DNA from: Aquatica leii
Lineage: Eukaryota; Arthropoda; Insecta; Coleoptera; Lampyridae
Reading direction: 5' to 3'
Assembly (NCBI GenBank): GCA_035610365.1
Contig: CM069435.1
Span: 88,383,389-88,447,388, forward strand
Length of the DNA: 64,000 nucleotides
How positions within the stretch are numbered: the first letter of the stretch is position 1; each line of letters begins with the position of its first letter. Of this stretch, positions 24,404-36,400 are shown in pieces. Made by a program: the position numbers and the translations under genes. A model generated the notes under the pieces. That model made no database searches and was not told the origin of the DNA. It was given only the letters and a program-made list of their open reading frames with translations.

Positions 24404-24889
24404 CTGTGTAGTAAATTTATAAATTTCTTGAAAATGCGATAAGCTAAGTTCACGTCATTGCGAAAAAACTACTTTAATTAGTTGCCGTTGACATGCAGCA
24501 TGTAGCGCGCAAGTCCAACTTTGAATCGAACTTTTTTTAATTATAGCAATAACCACGTCCTAATTTTTTGATATGTTGTTTATTAATGCTTTTTCTATGC
24601 GTATGTCAATTTGCAGAAAAATCATAATTGCACGTCATTGCGAAAAATAAGCATTAATGCAGAATATGGTTTTAATTATTAGGATTGTTAAAAAATTTTT
24701 TTTTCAAATACTGACAAATATTGATTGTTTTTATTAGTTAGTAAAAATATTGAAAGTTAAATCACTTTATAATAGTTCTAATTCGTTATTAAGATGAGAA
24801 ACGGGAAATTAATTTTTATGGCTAAATCTATGGCTAACTTCACACCAGTGATTTTTTACCAATTTGTGAAATTTTTGAAACAGAAAAGA
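24404..24889. other. A+T-rich gap, nothing recognised
   Basis: No frame, repeat or motif of note except a repeated CACGTCATTGCGAAAAA phrase (near 24452 and 24633), which suggests two copies of a short unknown repeat about 180 bp apart. Confidence 0.4.
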
Positions 24890-25740
24890 TTAATAACGAT
24901 ATAGAATATCGGTGTTTTTAAAAATCAATTGCTTCTATCATTTTTGAAAGTTTTGAAACAATACAAATAAAAAACTGATTTGTTCAGAGACATGTATTTT
25001 TATAATCAATTAATTCCAAACTTGGTTTACGATTTTTTGAGAGAATAAAATCATAAAAGTATAGTTAGATTTTGATTTAAAAAAATGACGGGATGGTTAG
25101 AAGTCGTGCGTTTCTATAGTGAACTACTTCTATAATTTTTTTAAATAGTTTTTTGAAATAAGAGTAATAAAGTCCTAGAACTATATTTTTTTGGTTAAAA
25201 AAATAACAGCGACACTTAGAAACATGTTTCCCCTAAAATCAATTACTACAATGGTTGTTTAAAATTTTTGAAGCAACATAATAAAAAGTTTATTAGTTTT
25301 TGAATAAAAAAATTAGCGGGTGGTTTAGGAACATTTTTTTTTCTTCAATTAGTACTTTCATGGTTTAACTGATTAAAAAACCTAAGTTTTTTCTTTACTG
25401 CCATTGGTTTTTTGTTTTTGGTTTTTTGAAAGTTATAAAGTAAATAAACAAAAAACTAATGGGTTATTTGGCTTAGAAATATACGTTTTTATTAATTACA
25501 TTAAATATATTTTTTTAAATCAATTAATTCCACATTTTGAAATATTTCTATAACAATTATTAAGCATTGTTTTTGGCAATTACAGTGTAGTATAATAAAG
25601 ACACTGCTCTTTTCAGTTTTTAAAATTTCTAAAACTATAAACTATAAAAAAATACTAATTTTGAATAAAAAATACGTACATATTTATAATTAATTACTTA
25701 TACGATTTTTCAATTTTTATTTTTAAAGATTAAAAATTAA
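24890..25740 (+). repeat. Degenerate satellite-like repeat, block 3
   Basis: Units near 24975, 25085, 25205, 25315 and 25465 each carry a (A)CAGGG/GCGGGTGG-TTAGAAACATG-like phrase followed by TTTATAATCAATTA-like sequence. Spacing is 110-150 bp. It directly precedes the first lipase unit, as block 45890-46380 precedes the third. Confidence 0.45.
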
Positions 25741-25744
25741 AAAC

Positions 25745-26199
25745 TTAACAATATGATTTCATAATATACATATTTATTTTACAAACATATTTTTTAAATA
25801 ACACTTTTAATCACAGTTGGCACTATTTATGTTTGTTCCTATTTTTTGTAGCTAATTTGGTTTTGGTTATCAGTCATTACAAAGAAATACGATTTTGGCC
25901 TACTTATTTCATGCTTTTTTATAAAAAAAATTTTACAAACGTTATTCTACTTTGATTCATATTTTGAAAAAGAGGAAGTTTTCTATAATCGTTTTTTGTT
26001 GTTCTTTCGATTTTGATTGACTGTACATTAATGGAGTTTAAAGAAAACTGAGATTAAATGAAGTGACTAACTGGATCAAGGGCAGTTTTATTATCAGTCG
26101 GTAAAAAAAGAAACCGGGACGTAGCACTATTTTTAGTCACTCGTCTAGAATTAGTGTTTTGTGGCGAGGAAATTTGGTTTAGTGTATTTTTTATTTTTA
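25745..26199 (+). promoter_or_regulatory. Conserved 5' flank of type-A lipase genes
   Basis: This region matches 38345-38688 and 46385-46950, the flanks of the two broken type-A copies. Shared phrases include AATCACAGTT, TTGTAGCTAATTTG and, with the copy at 46823, CAGTTTTATTATCAGTC (26083-26099), which contains an arthropod initiator-like TCAGT at 26094-26098. The flank was therefore duplicated with the gene. No clear TATA box. Transcription start is inferred only. Confidence 0.45.
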
Positions 26200-27198
26200 A
26201 TGGGGCTGCTACGTTTGTTTTGCATTAACCTTTCGGTAATTGGTATGTATTGTAGCGTAACCATGTTGATGGTCTAGTTGCCCGTTTTGCTTTTAGTCTT
26301 TACTTCTGCTGACTACTCGTTCACTTTATATCAAAGTCAAGTAGCCCTTTCGGGTACTACCGATCTAAGTCTTCTAAACCCGGCGTTGCCTACTTATTTT
26401 ATAATTCACGGGTGGATGCAGAATGGCACTCAACCATGGTTGATTCAAATGAAAAATGTTTATTTATCGGTGGAACCGGCGAACGTTGTTATTTTTAACT
26501 GGGCTCCGTATTCGCAAGATAGAAAGTACTTTGGTTCCGTTTTAGCCGTTCGATCTGCTGGCAAAGTGCTTGGGCAAAAGATTGCAGATTTATCCTTAAC
26601 GTTGAAGATTAATATTGCGATAACGCAACTTGTTGGTTTTTCTCTTGGTGGTCACGTTGCAGGCGTGGCTGGACAAGTCTTTAAGAGTATAGCAAACACT
26701 TCGTTGGAGATTATTGTTGGCCTCGACGCGCCACTTTTGGGATTCATTGCCGATCATACTAGGTTAAGTCGTAACGACGCGAAGTTTGTTCTTATTTTTC
26801 ATACGAGCAGTTTTGGTCGAAGGGACGGTTACGGGCACGTAGATGTATATTTCAATTATAACGGGTTTATTTGGGGGATCATTCAACCTAACTGCCCGGC
26901 TGATCCAGGCGTGGACGTTCCGCCAAATTTTAAATCAGGTAAATGACGTATTTGGTGGGTGGTTTAAATCATGCGTTTTTTAGGTTGGTGCCACCACGTG
27001 CGTAGCATTGCTTATTGGGTCGAGAGCATTACCGATAATCGATTTTTGGCTGTTGAGTGTAGTTGTTGGACCAAAGAAGTGAAAGTGTGCGGAAGTGAAA
27101 GTACTTTGGTTGGTCATAATATGAGTGTTACTAGCGTAGGTACATTTTGTCTAAAAACAAACGGTGTGGGTCCATTTGGACTGGGTTTAGTCTCATGA
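26200..27198 (+). CDS. Secreted pancreatic-lipase-family protein, type A (three exons)
   Basis: Predicted exons are 26200-26242, 26297-26938 and 26984-27198, with introns of 54 and 45 bp (GTATGT...TTTTAG and GTAAAT...TTTTAG), giving 299 residues. Exon 1 encodes the hydrophobic start of a signal peptide completed in exon 2, with likely cleavage after TSA (residues 17-19). Splicing is required: reading straight upstream of exon 2 meets a TAG at 26275 and no usable ATG. The alpha/beta-hydrolase features are IHGW, the nucleophile elbow GFSLGG with Ser130, GLD with Asp158, GHVDVYFN, and the exon-3 CHHVRS motif with His233. The long lid of vertebrate pancreatic lipase is absent, so a phospholipase A1 or neutral-lipase activity is possible; substrate unknown. 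Cysteines in exon 3 suggest disulfides. Two broken copies of this type lie at 38.7 and 47.0 kb. Confidence 0.85.
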
Positions 27199-27369
27199 TC
27201 TAGAACTTTGGTGTTATGTACAGATGTATATCTCCAATATACTTTATTACATTTCTTTGTGTGTTTCTTATGTTAGATCAAATCGTAACATTGTCTACTA
27301 CGACGATTGAGTCTACGGGTACTAAACTTACTCGTTTCAATCGGGTTTGAGCATGATGACCGATAATTG

Positions 27370-27810
27370 GATATTATTTGTTAAAGTCAGACCTAAAAAC
27401 AATTTTAAGTTACTATAAACTGATTGTTTTTTTAACTTTTGGTGTTTATAGAGTCACATTACAACTCTATTGCGATTTAAAACTTACTCTTGTGGTATTT
27501 AATTGGGCATCGGATTTGCAAAATGCGAATTATTGTATCGCTCTGTCTGGCGTGGCTCAAGCCAGTTAAGTACTCGGTCAAAGTGTAAGCAGTCGTTTCC
27601 GAGCAAGTTTTTTTTACATCTGTGCGAACCAATCTGTTGGAAATGATCGTTGGGTTTGACGAGCCGCTTTTAACATTTACCAATGATGCAAATACGCCAG
27701 CTGCTGTTGATCCAGAGATAATAGATCACTTGTGCAGCGTAGCTTATTAGATCGAGAACAATCCTGCGGCTACTTCTGTTGCTAATTGGATTTTGGGTGT
27801 ACTATGTATA
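27370..27810 (+). pseudogene. Lipase-family pseudogene (type B-like)
   Basis: Three scraps of a lipase gene remain in order: VVFNWA (about 27490-27510), VLGQ after an in-frame stop (about 27568), LLEMIVGFDEP (about 27628-27668), then the exon-3 DHLCSVAY followed by a stop (about 27725-27750). The segment with the nucleophile elbow is deleted between the second and third scraps, and the intron before exon 3 is lost or altered. It lies between the intact genes at 26200 and 29201. Confidence 0.65.
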
Positions 27811-28654
27811 GTCGGCGCCACTCAAATCTGAATGCTATATGGTTGTCATGGGATTTTTTTACTGAAATTCATTCTTGTGACTCTGGCTTCGATCGTTAGT
27901 GTTACAAATCAAAATTTATTGGCGCATTTTTAAGAGCTTTCGAATTTGTATGCGACGAACAACTATGATGCAAAGTGTACATTAAATTTTGACGTTCACA
28001 TTTGAGTTTTGTCTACTCTGATGTACAGGTGGATCAAAATATAGCACTGATCGCGCTACAAAAATGGCATTTTCAAAGCTCACATTATCACCGTGTGGTT
28101 TTACAAATATTTGTAAAATAGTCATACAAACATAGTTAAAATGAAGCAATTATCGAAACATTCATACCAATAGGCGACATATTCGTGGTCTCTGATGAAT
28201 CAGTTCTATTAGAATACTACCACAGTATTAGTATAAATTCGTCTGTACTACTTGGGTTGTAGCTATTTATTTTAACACAAATGTTGGTAGGTTGTCGTTT
28301 TTGGCTTAAGTAGGTCGCTTCAAAAACATTTCATAAACTGTCAATATATTCATGAATAATAGAAGTTCATATCCTCTACTACCTTAGTTGGGGATATGAA
28401 CTTTTTTTAAAATTTTTGACTATTAAGTGAATGCAGTCGACGTTTTAACAGTAGTTTTACTATCTTGTTATTTGATTACCTATCTTATCTATGTATTCAC
28501 ATATCTTAAAGTTGAATGAATGAAGAATGCCATATACCATTCTCTCTCTGATCAAATTGAAGAGTAGCAAAATAGACGAATAGACGGACTGTTATTGTTA
28601 ACGGCGTAACAAATTTCTTGCAGATTTTAATTTTTTAACTTTGCAGATTAAACG
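27811..28654. other. Intergenic; one strong hairpin
   Basis: No coding sequence recognised. The interval holds the hairpin at 28363-28403. Its last part (about 28590-28650) matches the flank before the minisatellite of the gene at 39.9 kb, so it belongs to the duplicated type-B upstream region. Confidence 0.5.
28363..28403. repeat. Hairpin with 12-bp perfect stem followed by T-run
   Basis: AAGTTCATATCC (28363-28374) pairs perfectly with GGATATGAACTT (28392-28403) around a 17-base loop. A run of T follows at once. It could form an RNA hairpin or be the remains of a small inverted-repeat element. Confidence 0.6.
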
Positions 28655-28775
28655 TATGTTAAGTTTGGACTTTGTACGTTAAATTTGGCACTTTGTACTT
28701 TAAGTTTGTACTTTGTACGTTAAGTTTATATTTTATACGTTAAAGTTGAATTTTGTACGTTAAATACTATAAGCT
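28655..28775 (+). repeat. 20-bp minisatellite upstream of the lipase gene at 29201
   Basis: About six imperfect copies of a GTTAAGTTTGGACTTTGTAC unit. Related arrays lie at 39408-39512 and 51009-51204, each ahead of a type-B lipase gene and each followed by an ACTATAA phrase and further conserved flank. Copy number differs between the three. Confidence 0.75.
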
Positions 28776-29154
28776 CCGACATAAAGCAGGCATTCGTTTA
28801 TTCTAGTCATATTTTTTTGGATGTTTGTAATACGCTTGACCTCGTCGTTACAATTTCGTATTGTTTTCTCGTGTCTAGAAAATTTGTATAAGATTTGTTA
28901 CGTCGTAACCAAAAAATGGTTATTTTCAAAATTTTGACTTCAAATAGTTCGAAGCAACTTGGACGATTTAGATTAGATGACACGCAGATTATTTAATTTA
29001 TGAGCGATTAAACTTTTTCAAATATATTACGCAAATTGCGCTGAAATTACATGTAAATTTACATTTCTACGAAAGATATCATGGACAGATTTATGCCTTT
29101 ATTGTATTGTATTTGTTGAGGCTCAACTGTAGGTCTAGATAATTTGTTGAAGTT

Positions 29155-29190
29155 ACATAAATGTTACTTTTGAAGCTACTATTGTTCAGT
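29155..29190 (+). promoter_or_regulatory. Likely core promoter of the lipase gene at 29201
   Basis: ACATAAAT at 29155-29162 is a plausible TATA-like box. TCAGT at 29186-29190 fits the arthropod initiator about 31 bp downstream. The start codon at 29201 follows within 15 bases, implying a very short leader. The CATAAA box is also present ahead of the genes at 39917 (about 39871) and 51550 (about 51505). Confidence 0.4.
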
Positions 29191-29200
29191 GATTTTTGGC

Positions 29201-30207
29201 ATGGCACTATTACGTCTTTTTTTTGCCACGTACCTTTTGGTGATAGGTTTTTAGAGACATTTGTTAGTGGCGATCATCTACTTATTCTTAGTTTTAGGCT
29301 TAACGTTTGCTGAGTACTCGTTCACTTTGTATCAAACTACAATTCCCGCTGGAACTACAGATTTAAATCAGTTGAATTCGTCGTTACCAACTTATTTTGT
29401 AATCCACGGGTGGTTGCAAACTGGTACTCAACCATGGGTGTTGCAAACGAAAGACGCCTATTTGGCTCATTCTCCGTCGAACGTCGTGGTTTTTAATTGG
29501 GCACCGTATTCGCAAGATCTTAACTACGTTGCTGCCGCGTTAGCGGTCACACCAGCTGGTAAAGTATTAGGACAACAGATTGTAACTTTAAAGACAATTG
29601 GAAAGATCTCTATTGCAACCACCCAAGTTATTGGTTTTTCTCTTGGTGGTCACGTGGCAGGCGTGGCTGGACAATTTTTCCAAACCTCACAAAGCATTTT
29701 ATTAGAAGTTATTGTTGGTTTAGATGTTCCGATTGTGGGGTTTGCGTTCGATGCCGATAGGTTAAGTATAGACGATGCCAAGTTCGTTCAGGCTTTTCAC
29801 ACAAGCGGTTTGGGAAGACCCGAAAATTATGGACACGTTGACGTGTACTTTAATTACGAATGGTTCAATTGGGGTATTACTCAACTCAATTGTCCCGCTG
29901 TTCCAGGCGTAAATGTACCAATCGGTTTTAGTCCAAGTAATTGATTTAATGGGTAGGTTCTTTGAGTGATATTTTTGTTGTAGTTTGGTGCGACCACTTG
30001 CGTAGCGTTGCTTATTGGATCGAGAGTATTCCTATTACGAATAATTTTTTGGCAGTAAAATGTAGCTGCTGGGTGAACCAAGTGAACACGTGCGGAAACA
30101 CTGCTGTGCTGATTGGTCGTGGTATGAGTACCGTGTTGACTGGCAAATATTGCTTGAAAACAAATGGCGCAAATCCTTTTGGCAAAGGGGCTGCGGGTGT
30201 CATTTAA
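29201..30207 (+). CDS. Secreted pancreatic-lipase-family protein, type B (three exons)
   Basis: Predicted exons are 29201-29246, 29298-29936 and 29984-30207, with introns of 51 and 47 bp, giving 302 residues. Exon 1 reads MALLRLFFATYLLVI, and the split codon 16 plus LTFA completes a signal peptide ending before Glu21. The triad is Ser130 in GFSLGG, Asp158 in GLDVP, and His233 in CDHLRS at the start of exon 3. Exon 3 continues YWIES and CSCW, typical of the family. The donor of intron 1 (GTTTTT) is weaker than GTATGT in the genes at 26200 and 61324. Without splicing, the exon-2 frame upstream has no ATG, so the spliced model is preferred. Substrate unknown; secretion and esterase fold are inferred from family features. 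Confidence 0.85.
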
Positions 30208-31225
30208 AGTTTTTTGAATGTGTAGTAAAGTTACATATTTTTTTTTATGTTGGGTATATACATTAGAAAATTGTACGATTTTTATTTTGCATTAGATAAG
30301 ACTGTCAGTCTTGGCTGCAGTTTTTTTGTGATAGTTTGTTTTGATATCCTTTTGCTTAATAGACATTTATTGTCAATATTTAACCACATATCAAGACTTT
30401 TTTTAAGTCTTGTTCGCAAGACGGGTAACCGACCTTGAACCCTAGCCGTTTCTAACTTTATGTTGTTGTGATAGTTTGATTTTGAAGTGTGAATTTAGTT
30501 CATTACCGAAACTTGGCTTACACGTGCAATTAGGGTGAAAAGGTTTGAGATTGTAAATCTAAAAGACAATCGAGCTTAGGTGTAGACTGATATTCATATG
30601 TTATATATAACTAACAATCAAGACCACATTAATCTTTTACATGCAACTCAAGTCTGACATTTTAAACATTGGAAGCTACAATAAAAACCGGATATTTAGT
30701 CGTTTAGTATTAAGGTTTTGCCGATTCTATATTTTACATCCACCAGGTGCAAGATGTAGGGGGAAGCAATTTGCGCAATTGCCTCCTCCTCCCCTGACTC
30801 ACAATTTATTAAACATTTTAAATATGTTGGTAATGTCTAAACGACATAAAATACTACGGTTGTCTGTTGGTATACTTGTGGAAACACATCTAGTGCTGAC
30901 TAAAAATAGTTATTTATCTACCAAGAGCGTTATCACGATGATTACGCTCGGAGAGCAACGTATATAGAGATTTCGTTTTTCACTTTGTATAAAATAAAAA
31001 CTAAAAATGAACAATTACTTAAGTCTCTCTTACAAGTATATCTAGTAATTTAGAACAATAAATACTTTGACGTTTCATTATTTAAGTGTCAAATTGATTT
31101 TATAATCAATCTGCAAAAATTGCTCAAATATTATGAAAAAAATGCACAAAACGAATAGAAAACTTGTTACCATCAAAATTTAAACAAAAATAAGCAGAAT
31201 TTTTGAAAGAGGGCATTATGAATGG

Positions 31226-31247
31226 GGCGTTATGAATTCATAACGCC
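31226..31247. repeat. Perfect 22-bp palindrome
   Basis: The sequence reads GGCGTTATGAA and then its exact complement TTCATAACGCC with no loop. A related GGCATTATGAAT/GGCATTATGAAC phrase occurs on each side (31212 and 31286). Could bind a dimeric protein or form a cruciform. Function unknown. Confidence 0.7.
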
Positions 31248-32799
31248 TTGATTGCTATGTATATGTTTATGTATCTCGTATCCTAGGCATTATGAACGTG
31301 AGGAAAGTTAGCTAAAAGACGAATGTTTTGATGTACAATACTCGTTAATACCCTTGTTGTTGTTCTCCAAGTCCAAAATTTCAGTTAACGAGACTAGCAA
31401 TAAACTATGCGATTACATTTTTTAATTATACATTAACATGTATATATGTTTTGATGTATGTAATTGTTTAGTACAACATTTTTTAAGCAAATAATTCCTA
31501 TCCTCATCGACGACCTATGGGTTTATCTGAAATACGACAAACGCAAGGAGTAGTGTCTTTTTGGTGTTAAATTTTCCTTTAAAGATTAGGTCGAAAGTGA
31601 CCCAGTTTGCAATTCTAGTTTTTAAACCGGTCTTGACTGTCTAAACAAATGGAAATTGATTGTTGATTGTAACCATGCGTTAAATGATCATGCATTTTGT
31701 TAATTATTGTTTTCTTTAATTTTCCATCATCTACAAAATCAATTTTTAATAAAATAATTAAATCAGATTTATTTCTTAGCATTATTACTGACCTAGTTTA
31801 ACAAAATGTACTTTGTGTACACGATCACGTTTATCTTTGGCTGTAATCAAAACAAAACTTCACATAATTAAATGAAATATTCAGCTTTCTTAGAACTGAG
31901 TTTGACAGTCTGATTTATTTCTGTCTCGATTTTTTAATGTATTTCTTTAGTTGATGCTAAGTGATTCGTGTTAACGTACGTGAGTGTAATTATAACCTCC
32001 ACACCACACGTGGATTGTGGGTCGAGCAATATTCTATTAGACAATTGCCTTCAATAAACTTTATTTTGGTGTGTGTGTAAGGAGAAGAGAAACTGGAGGT
32101 GTTCTTCATGCCTATGAAAGCTTTTGACCTTGACTTCAGTGCCAAAACATTATTTTCAGATGAGTGTTGTTTTACATGAAATGGAGTGCTCAATTTTCAC
32201 AACTTTCATGTTTGGAATGTAGAAATCCCTTATGAAATTCAGCAAAGTAACTTTCAGTGGTAGTTTTCTATTAATGTTTGGGCAGGTATTTTAAGAAAAA
32301 GTTGAATTGGACCGTTCATTTTACTAAAAAGACTTACAGGCGACTTTTGCACTTTTACAAGAAACATTTGCCCAAGTTGGATTGGAAAAACGGCACTAGA
32401 CTCTGGTCAACCCGTAGGTTAGATATTAACGCTTTAGTCTTTTCTGTAGCTATGTGAAGGTGAATTATACAAGACCTTCGTAAATAATAGACAAGAGTTA
32501 CAAAATAAATTTCTTTTGTGCAGCGATAATTGCAATTTACGCGAATAGCAATTTTATTTAACACAGTAATTTAATATTATTTTGTATTTATTTTTATTTT
32601 TTGGTGTCAGCAAATCGCCGAGAAGAAATTTACACTTTTTAGAACAGTTTATTTTTATTCGTGGTGTCACCAACCTTAGGAAACTACAGGTCCGTAATTT
32701 ACGATTTATTTTGCTAAAAATTTTGATTTTTTAAATGTTTTAATGGAACTTTTATTTTGACATTTTTTGCTTGTATTTATGCTCTATAGAGATTAACAG

Positions 32800-32945
32800 G
32801 TTTGGCTTGGTTTTCAAAAGCTTGACTTGAAGTCAAGCCAAGCTTTCGAAAAATCAAGGCAAGCTTTTGAAACCTCAAGCCAAACTTTGCAAAAGTGAAG
32901 CCAAGCTTTTACAGGTTTTACCAAACTTTCAAGCTCTTGCAAATA
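32800..32945 (+). repeat. CAAGCTT-rich cluster, left
   Basis: About seven AAGCTTG/CAAGCTTT phrases spaced roughly 20 bp apart, including the near-palindrome CTTGACTTGAAGTCAAG. A similar cluster lies at 36240-36400. Confidence 0.5.
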
Positions 32946-35900
32946 ATATCTTAATGTAAAATTTATAACCCAAAACAAAGTTTATCGAAGGCAATTACAC
33001 AAGTCACTTCATCAGCAGCGTCAATTGAAGAAATCAAAACAATAATTAAGCAAGTTGTCGAACTGAGTTCTAAGAAACCTGAATTTAGAATTTATATTCT
33101 GAAGTTCTGTTTTGGTTACAACCTCAGATAAACGTAATCGAGTACACAAAATACATTTTTTTAAGTTAGGCCAGTGTCAATACGAAGAAATAAAGGTTGG
33201 CATCTGCTGTAATTATTTTACTAAAAATTTATTTTGTCGCTAACTGAAAATTAATACAATACGTGAAGACATTTTAAAATACAGATTTCACACCATTTAC
33301 CACAATAGTTAAAATCAAAGGTCAATCTTTACTTATTTGAATATACAAAACCGGCTTGAAAACTAATAGCAAATACAGTACACTTCCCTTGTTGGAATCA
33401 CGGACAATGTTATCAGTCGGGTAATGTTATCACTGTATTGAAGAACGGGCAGGACGTATGCTACTACATAGAAAAACATCGTTTATAGTAATCATAATTT
33501 CGGTTTATGTTTTCAATTTTTTTTCTCGGGTTTAGTTCTATACATAAACATATTTTGCATGAATTTTTTAGCTGAATTTTCACAATGCGCTTGTTTAGAG
33601 TGAAATGTTATCATTGTTCTCCGATAAATAGTAATTTTGCATATTTAGCTTTATTTTTTCAGTTATTTATTTATTCAAGTATTTCGAAAGCATGCGAGTT
33701 CTTTTTATTAACCGTGTCAACAAACTATTTAATACTACAGGTCAGCAATTTTCGATTTTTTCAATTTTTTTTTAAACGTTTTATGATTTTTTGTTGCTTG
33801 TATTGATGTTATGATTTCACCTTCTACCTTAACAACCTGTTAAACAAATACACGCTGAATGTATTTACTGCTTTTTAACCAATAAACATTTATTTTTTTC
33901 TGTACTTTGGATATTGTTATCATTCGGTTATTGTTATCAAAAACTCCCAAAAAAGTCCCAACGTACCTCGAAAATGGGCAAGTTTAGACCAAACTTTTAT
34001 AGGGAAAATTTTTATTGAACGCCACAAGAAAACTTTTCCTTAAGTTGTTACATGCCAAAATTAACACAAAGTCACTGCCTGCAATGTAGTAACATAAACG
34101 GGGGTTGTGCCACTAGCTCAATGGAGACGGGGTGGGTTTTATTTAAAATTCCGTGAAAAATTGGAAACGCGATCGTCGTAAAAATGAACTAGAACGGTAA
34201 AATAGTCAAATAATCGGTAAGGGCGCCAATCAAGGATTTCTATAAGGGAAGCTTTCAAACCCCTGATTACCTGAAAGCTCATCCGGTTGGTTACAACCCC
34301 AGAACTTACCTTGGGTTATAACAATTCTGAAAAACACTTAAACAAAAATTTACGTATGCGGCGGCTAAATGAATGAAAGCTCTTTACATTTAACAATTTA
34401 ACATTTATTGATTGAATATTTAAAACCAAGACAAAATAAAATAACAAGTACTAATTGATATCAAATAAATTTGAATAAAAGAAATGAAATAATCTTAAGC
34501 AAACAAGAATGAATAATTTACACACAAAACATTACATTAAAATTTATAAAAAGAAATGCTACTACAATAGCGTTTTCAAATATAATTAAATCTCAAGATC
34601 TTGACCGCATATTTATAACAAACAAATTAAATAACACAAAAAAAAACAATACAGTTTATAACATAAATATGTCCGAACTTTAATTCGAACTAAACAAAAT
34701 ATAGTTTATAAGTCGTTACATTATCATATACTCGAAATACGAATCACTTCTCAAACGCAACAAAACAAAGTTAATTGATTTTAATTTCGCGCAAACACTA
34801 TACGTGTTCATTGAAAGAATTAAATTCAACGTTAGTCGTAATTTCAATTGACTCAAAATTGAAAGCTTTTACTGCATTTTTAATCGCGGGTCACTGCACG
34901 AACAAACAACAAAATCGATAAATACCTTAATTCTTAATTGGTGATACCATTTGAACTTTGGTTCCCAGTGGTTTTGAAAGCTAACACCTTGGATGGACTT
35001 CGGCTGCTTCCCAAACAATAGAACAACGACGGAAGATATAACTCACAATCTAATTTTATAACCGCCACAGGCGAATTTAGGATTTAATCATATACCACCA
35101 CAACATTAAACCCCACAAACGTAACAGTTTATGTTTCAGAAATCACGAATTTTACACAAGCCGTACTATACGAAATTTGAAGAAAATTAACATTTTTCTC
35201 CACCACCTTAATTTTCACGATTTCTGCCTAACTTCCGCGGTTCTACATAACGTCAGAGGGTAAATTACCCTATATCTCTCTACATCTTACGGTAACCGGT
35301 ATTTGTCATTACGACCCACGATCGAATGAATCCAAAAAATCAAACTTTTCAAAAACCTCCTATCCCCTACTTAATTACTTAAATGTGCGCAGTAAATTTG
35401 TGGTAAAAGAAAGAACATTGAACAAACGAGAAAAACAAAGATGAAAATTATAATTAGTCGCATGCGTTTTCGCACGTAGACTTTGGTTCACACAAGAACG
35501 CTGAGACTTGCATTTTTGCAGGTGGCTTAAGATAGCGCTAAATCAAATAAGATTCAGCCTAAACAAGAAAAATGTATCAACTTACATTCCACAAAGGAAG
35601 TCGTAAATTATATTGAATTGGTATTCTACGAAGATAACTAAATAAAGTACTAAATCAAAAACAAAACTACGGATCTGTATGCATTTAAAAGAAAATTTCA
35701 ATAATGATTGAAAACAACTTGAAATATCATTAAACTCAAACCACACAAACAATAAACAAAACGTTCTTGATGCTAATACTAAAATAATCAATCGAAACAC
35801 ACAAAAAAAGAAAACTTACGGTGTCTTTCACAACGAAATTCAAACGCAGGTAACAAAGTTTGTGGTCGTTTATCAGAAACACGGTATATACTAGCTTATC

Positions 35901-36239
35901 TCATAACTCTAGATCAATTAGAAGTCAAGCGGTACCGCGTGATCAAGTATACACGTACAAACTTCGCATCCTGAATTGTTATAACCATAAAATGTTTGTG
36001 TATTTCCTATTATCAAATTAATAATTAGATGATTAACTAAATGTAACCATACATTTAGGTTTATTAATTATATCTTTATTACTCCCACGTACAGACGTGG
36101 TGTTGTTTTATTTCAGTTCGAAGGTATGAGGTAACCTATGTTAGCAGTTGGATAATTATTTATCCTGTGGCAGTGTGCTGTAACACGTGCGGGGTACGTG
36201 CTCCAGGCCATAGACTTTTGCGGAAGGAGCAAGAAATTT

Positions 36240-36400
36240 TTGAAAAAGCTTGATAAAACCTTGAAAAGCTTGAAAACCAAGCCAAGTCTGTTTTTACAAA
36301 CATCAAGCGATGTCAAGCTTTTATATTTAAAAAGCTTGACTTTGAAACCTAAGACAAGCTTTTACGATTGCAGCCAAGCTACTTGGCTTGCTGAATCTGT
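36240..36400 (+). repeat. CAAGCTT-rich cluster, right
   Basis: Repeated AAGCTTG/TCAAGCTTTT phrases of the same kind as at 32800-32945. Together the clusters flank about 3.4 kb of unassigned DNA. Confidence 0.5.

Noticed and set aside
28655..28775. CRISPR array
   Set aside because: The units are contiguous imperfect 20-bp repeats without spacers, in eukaryotic DNA.
29881..30203. Minus-strand frames opposite lipase exon 3, repeated at 40597 and 52230
   Set aside because: They recur only because the sense exons are paralogous, and they have no independent features.
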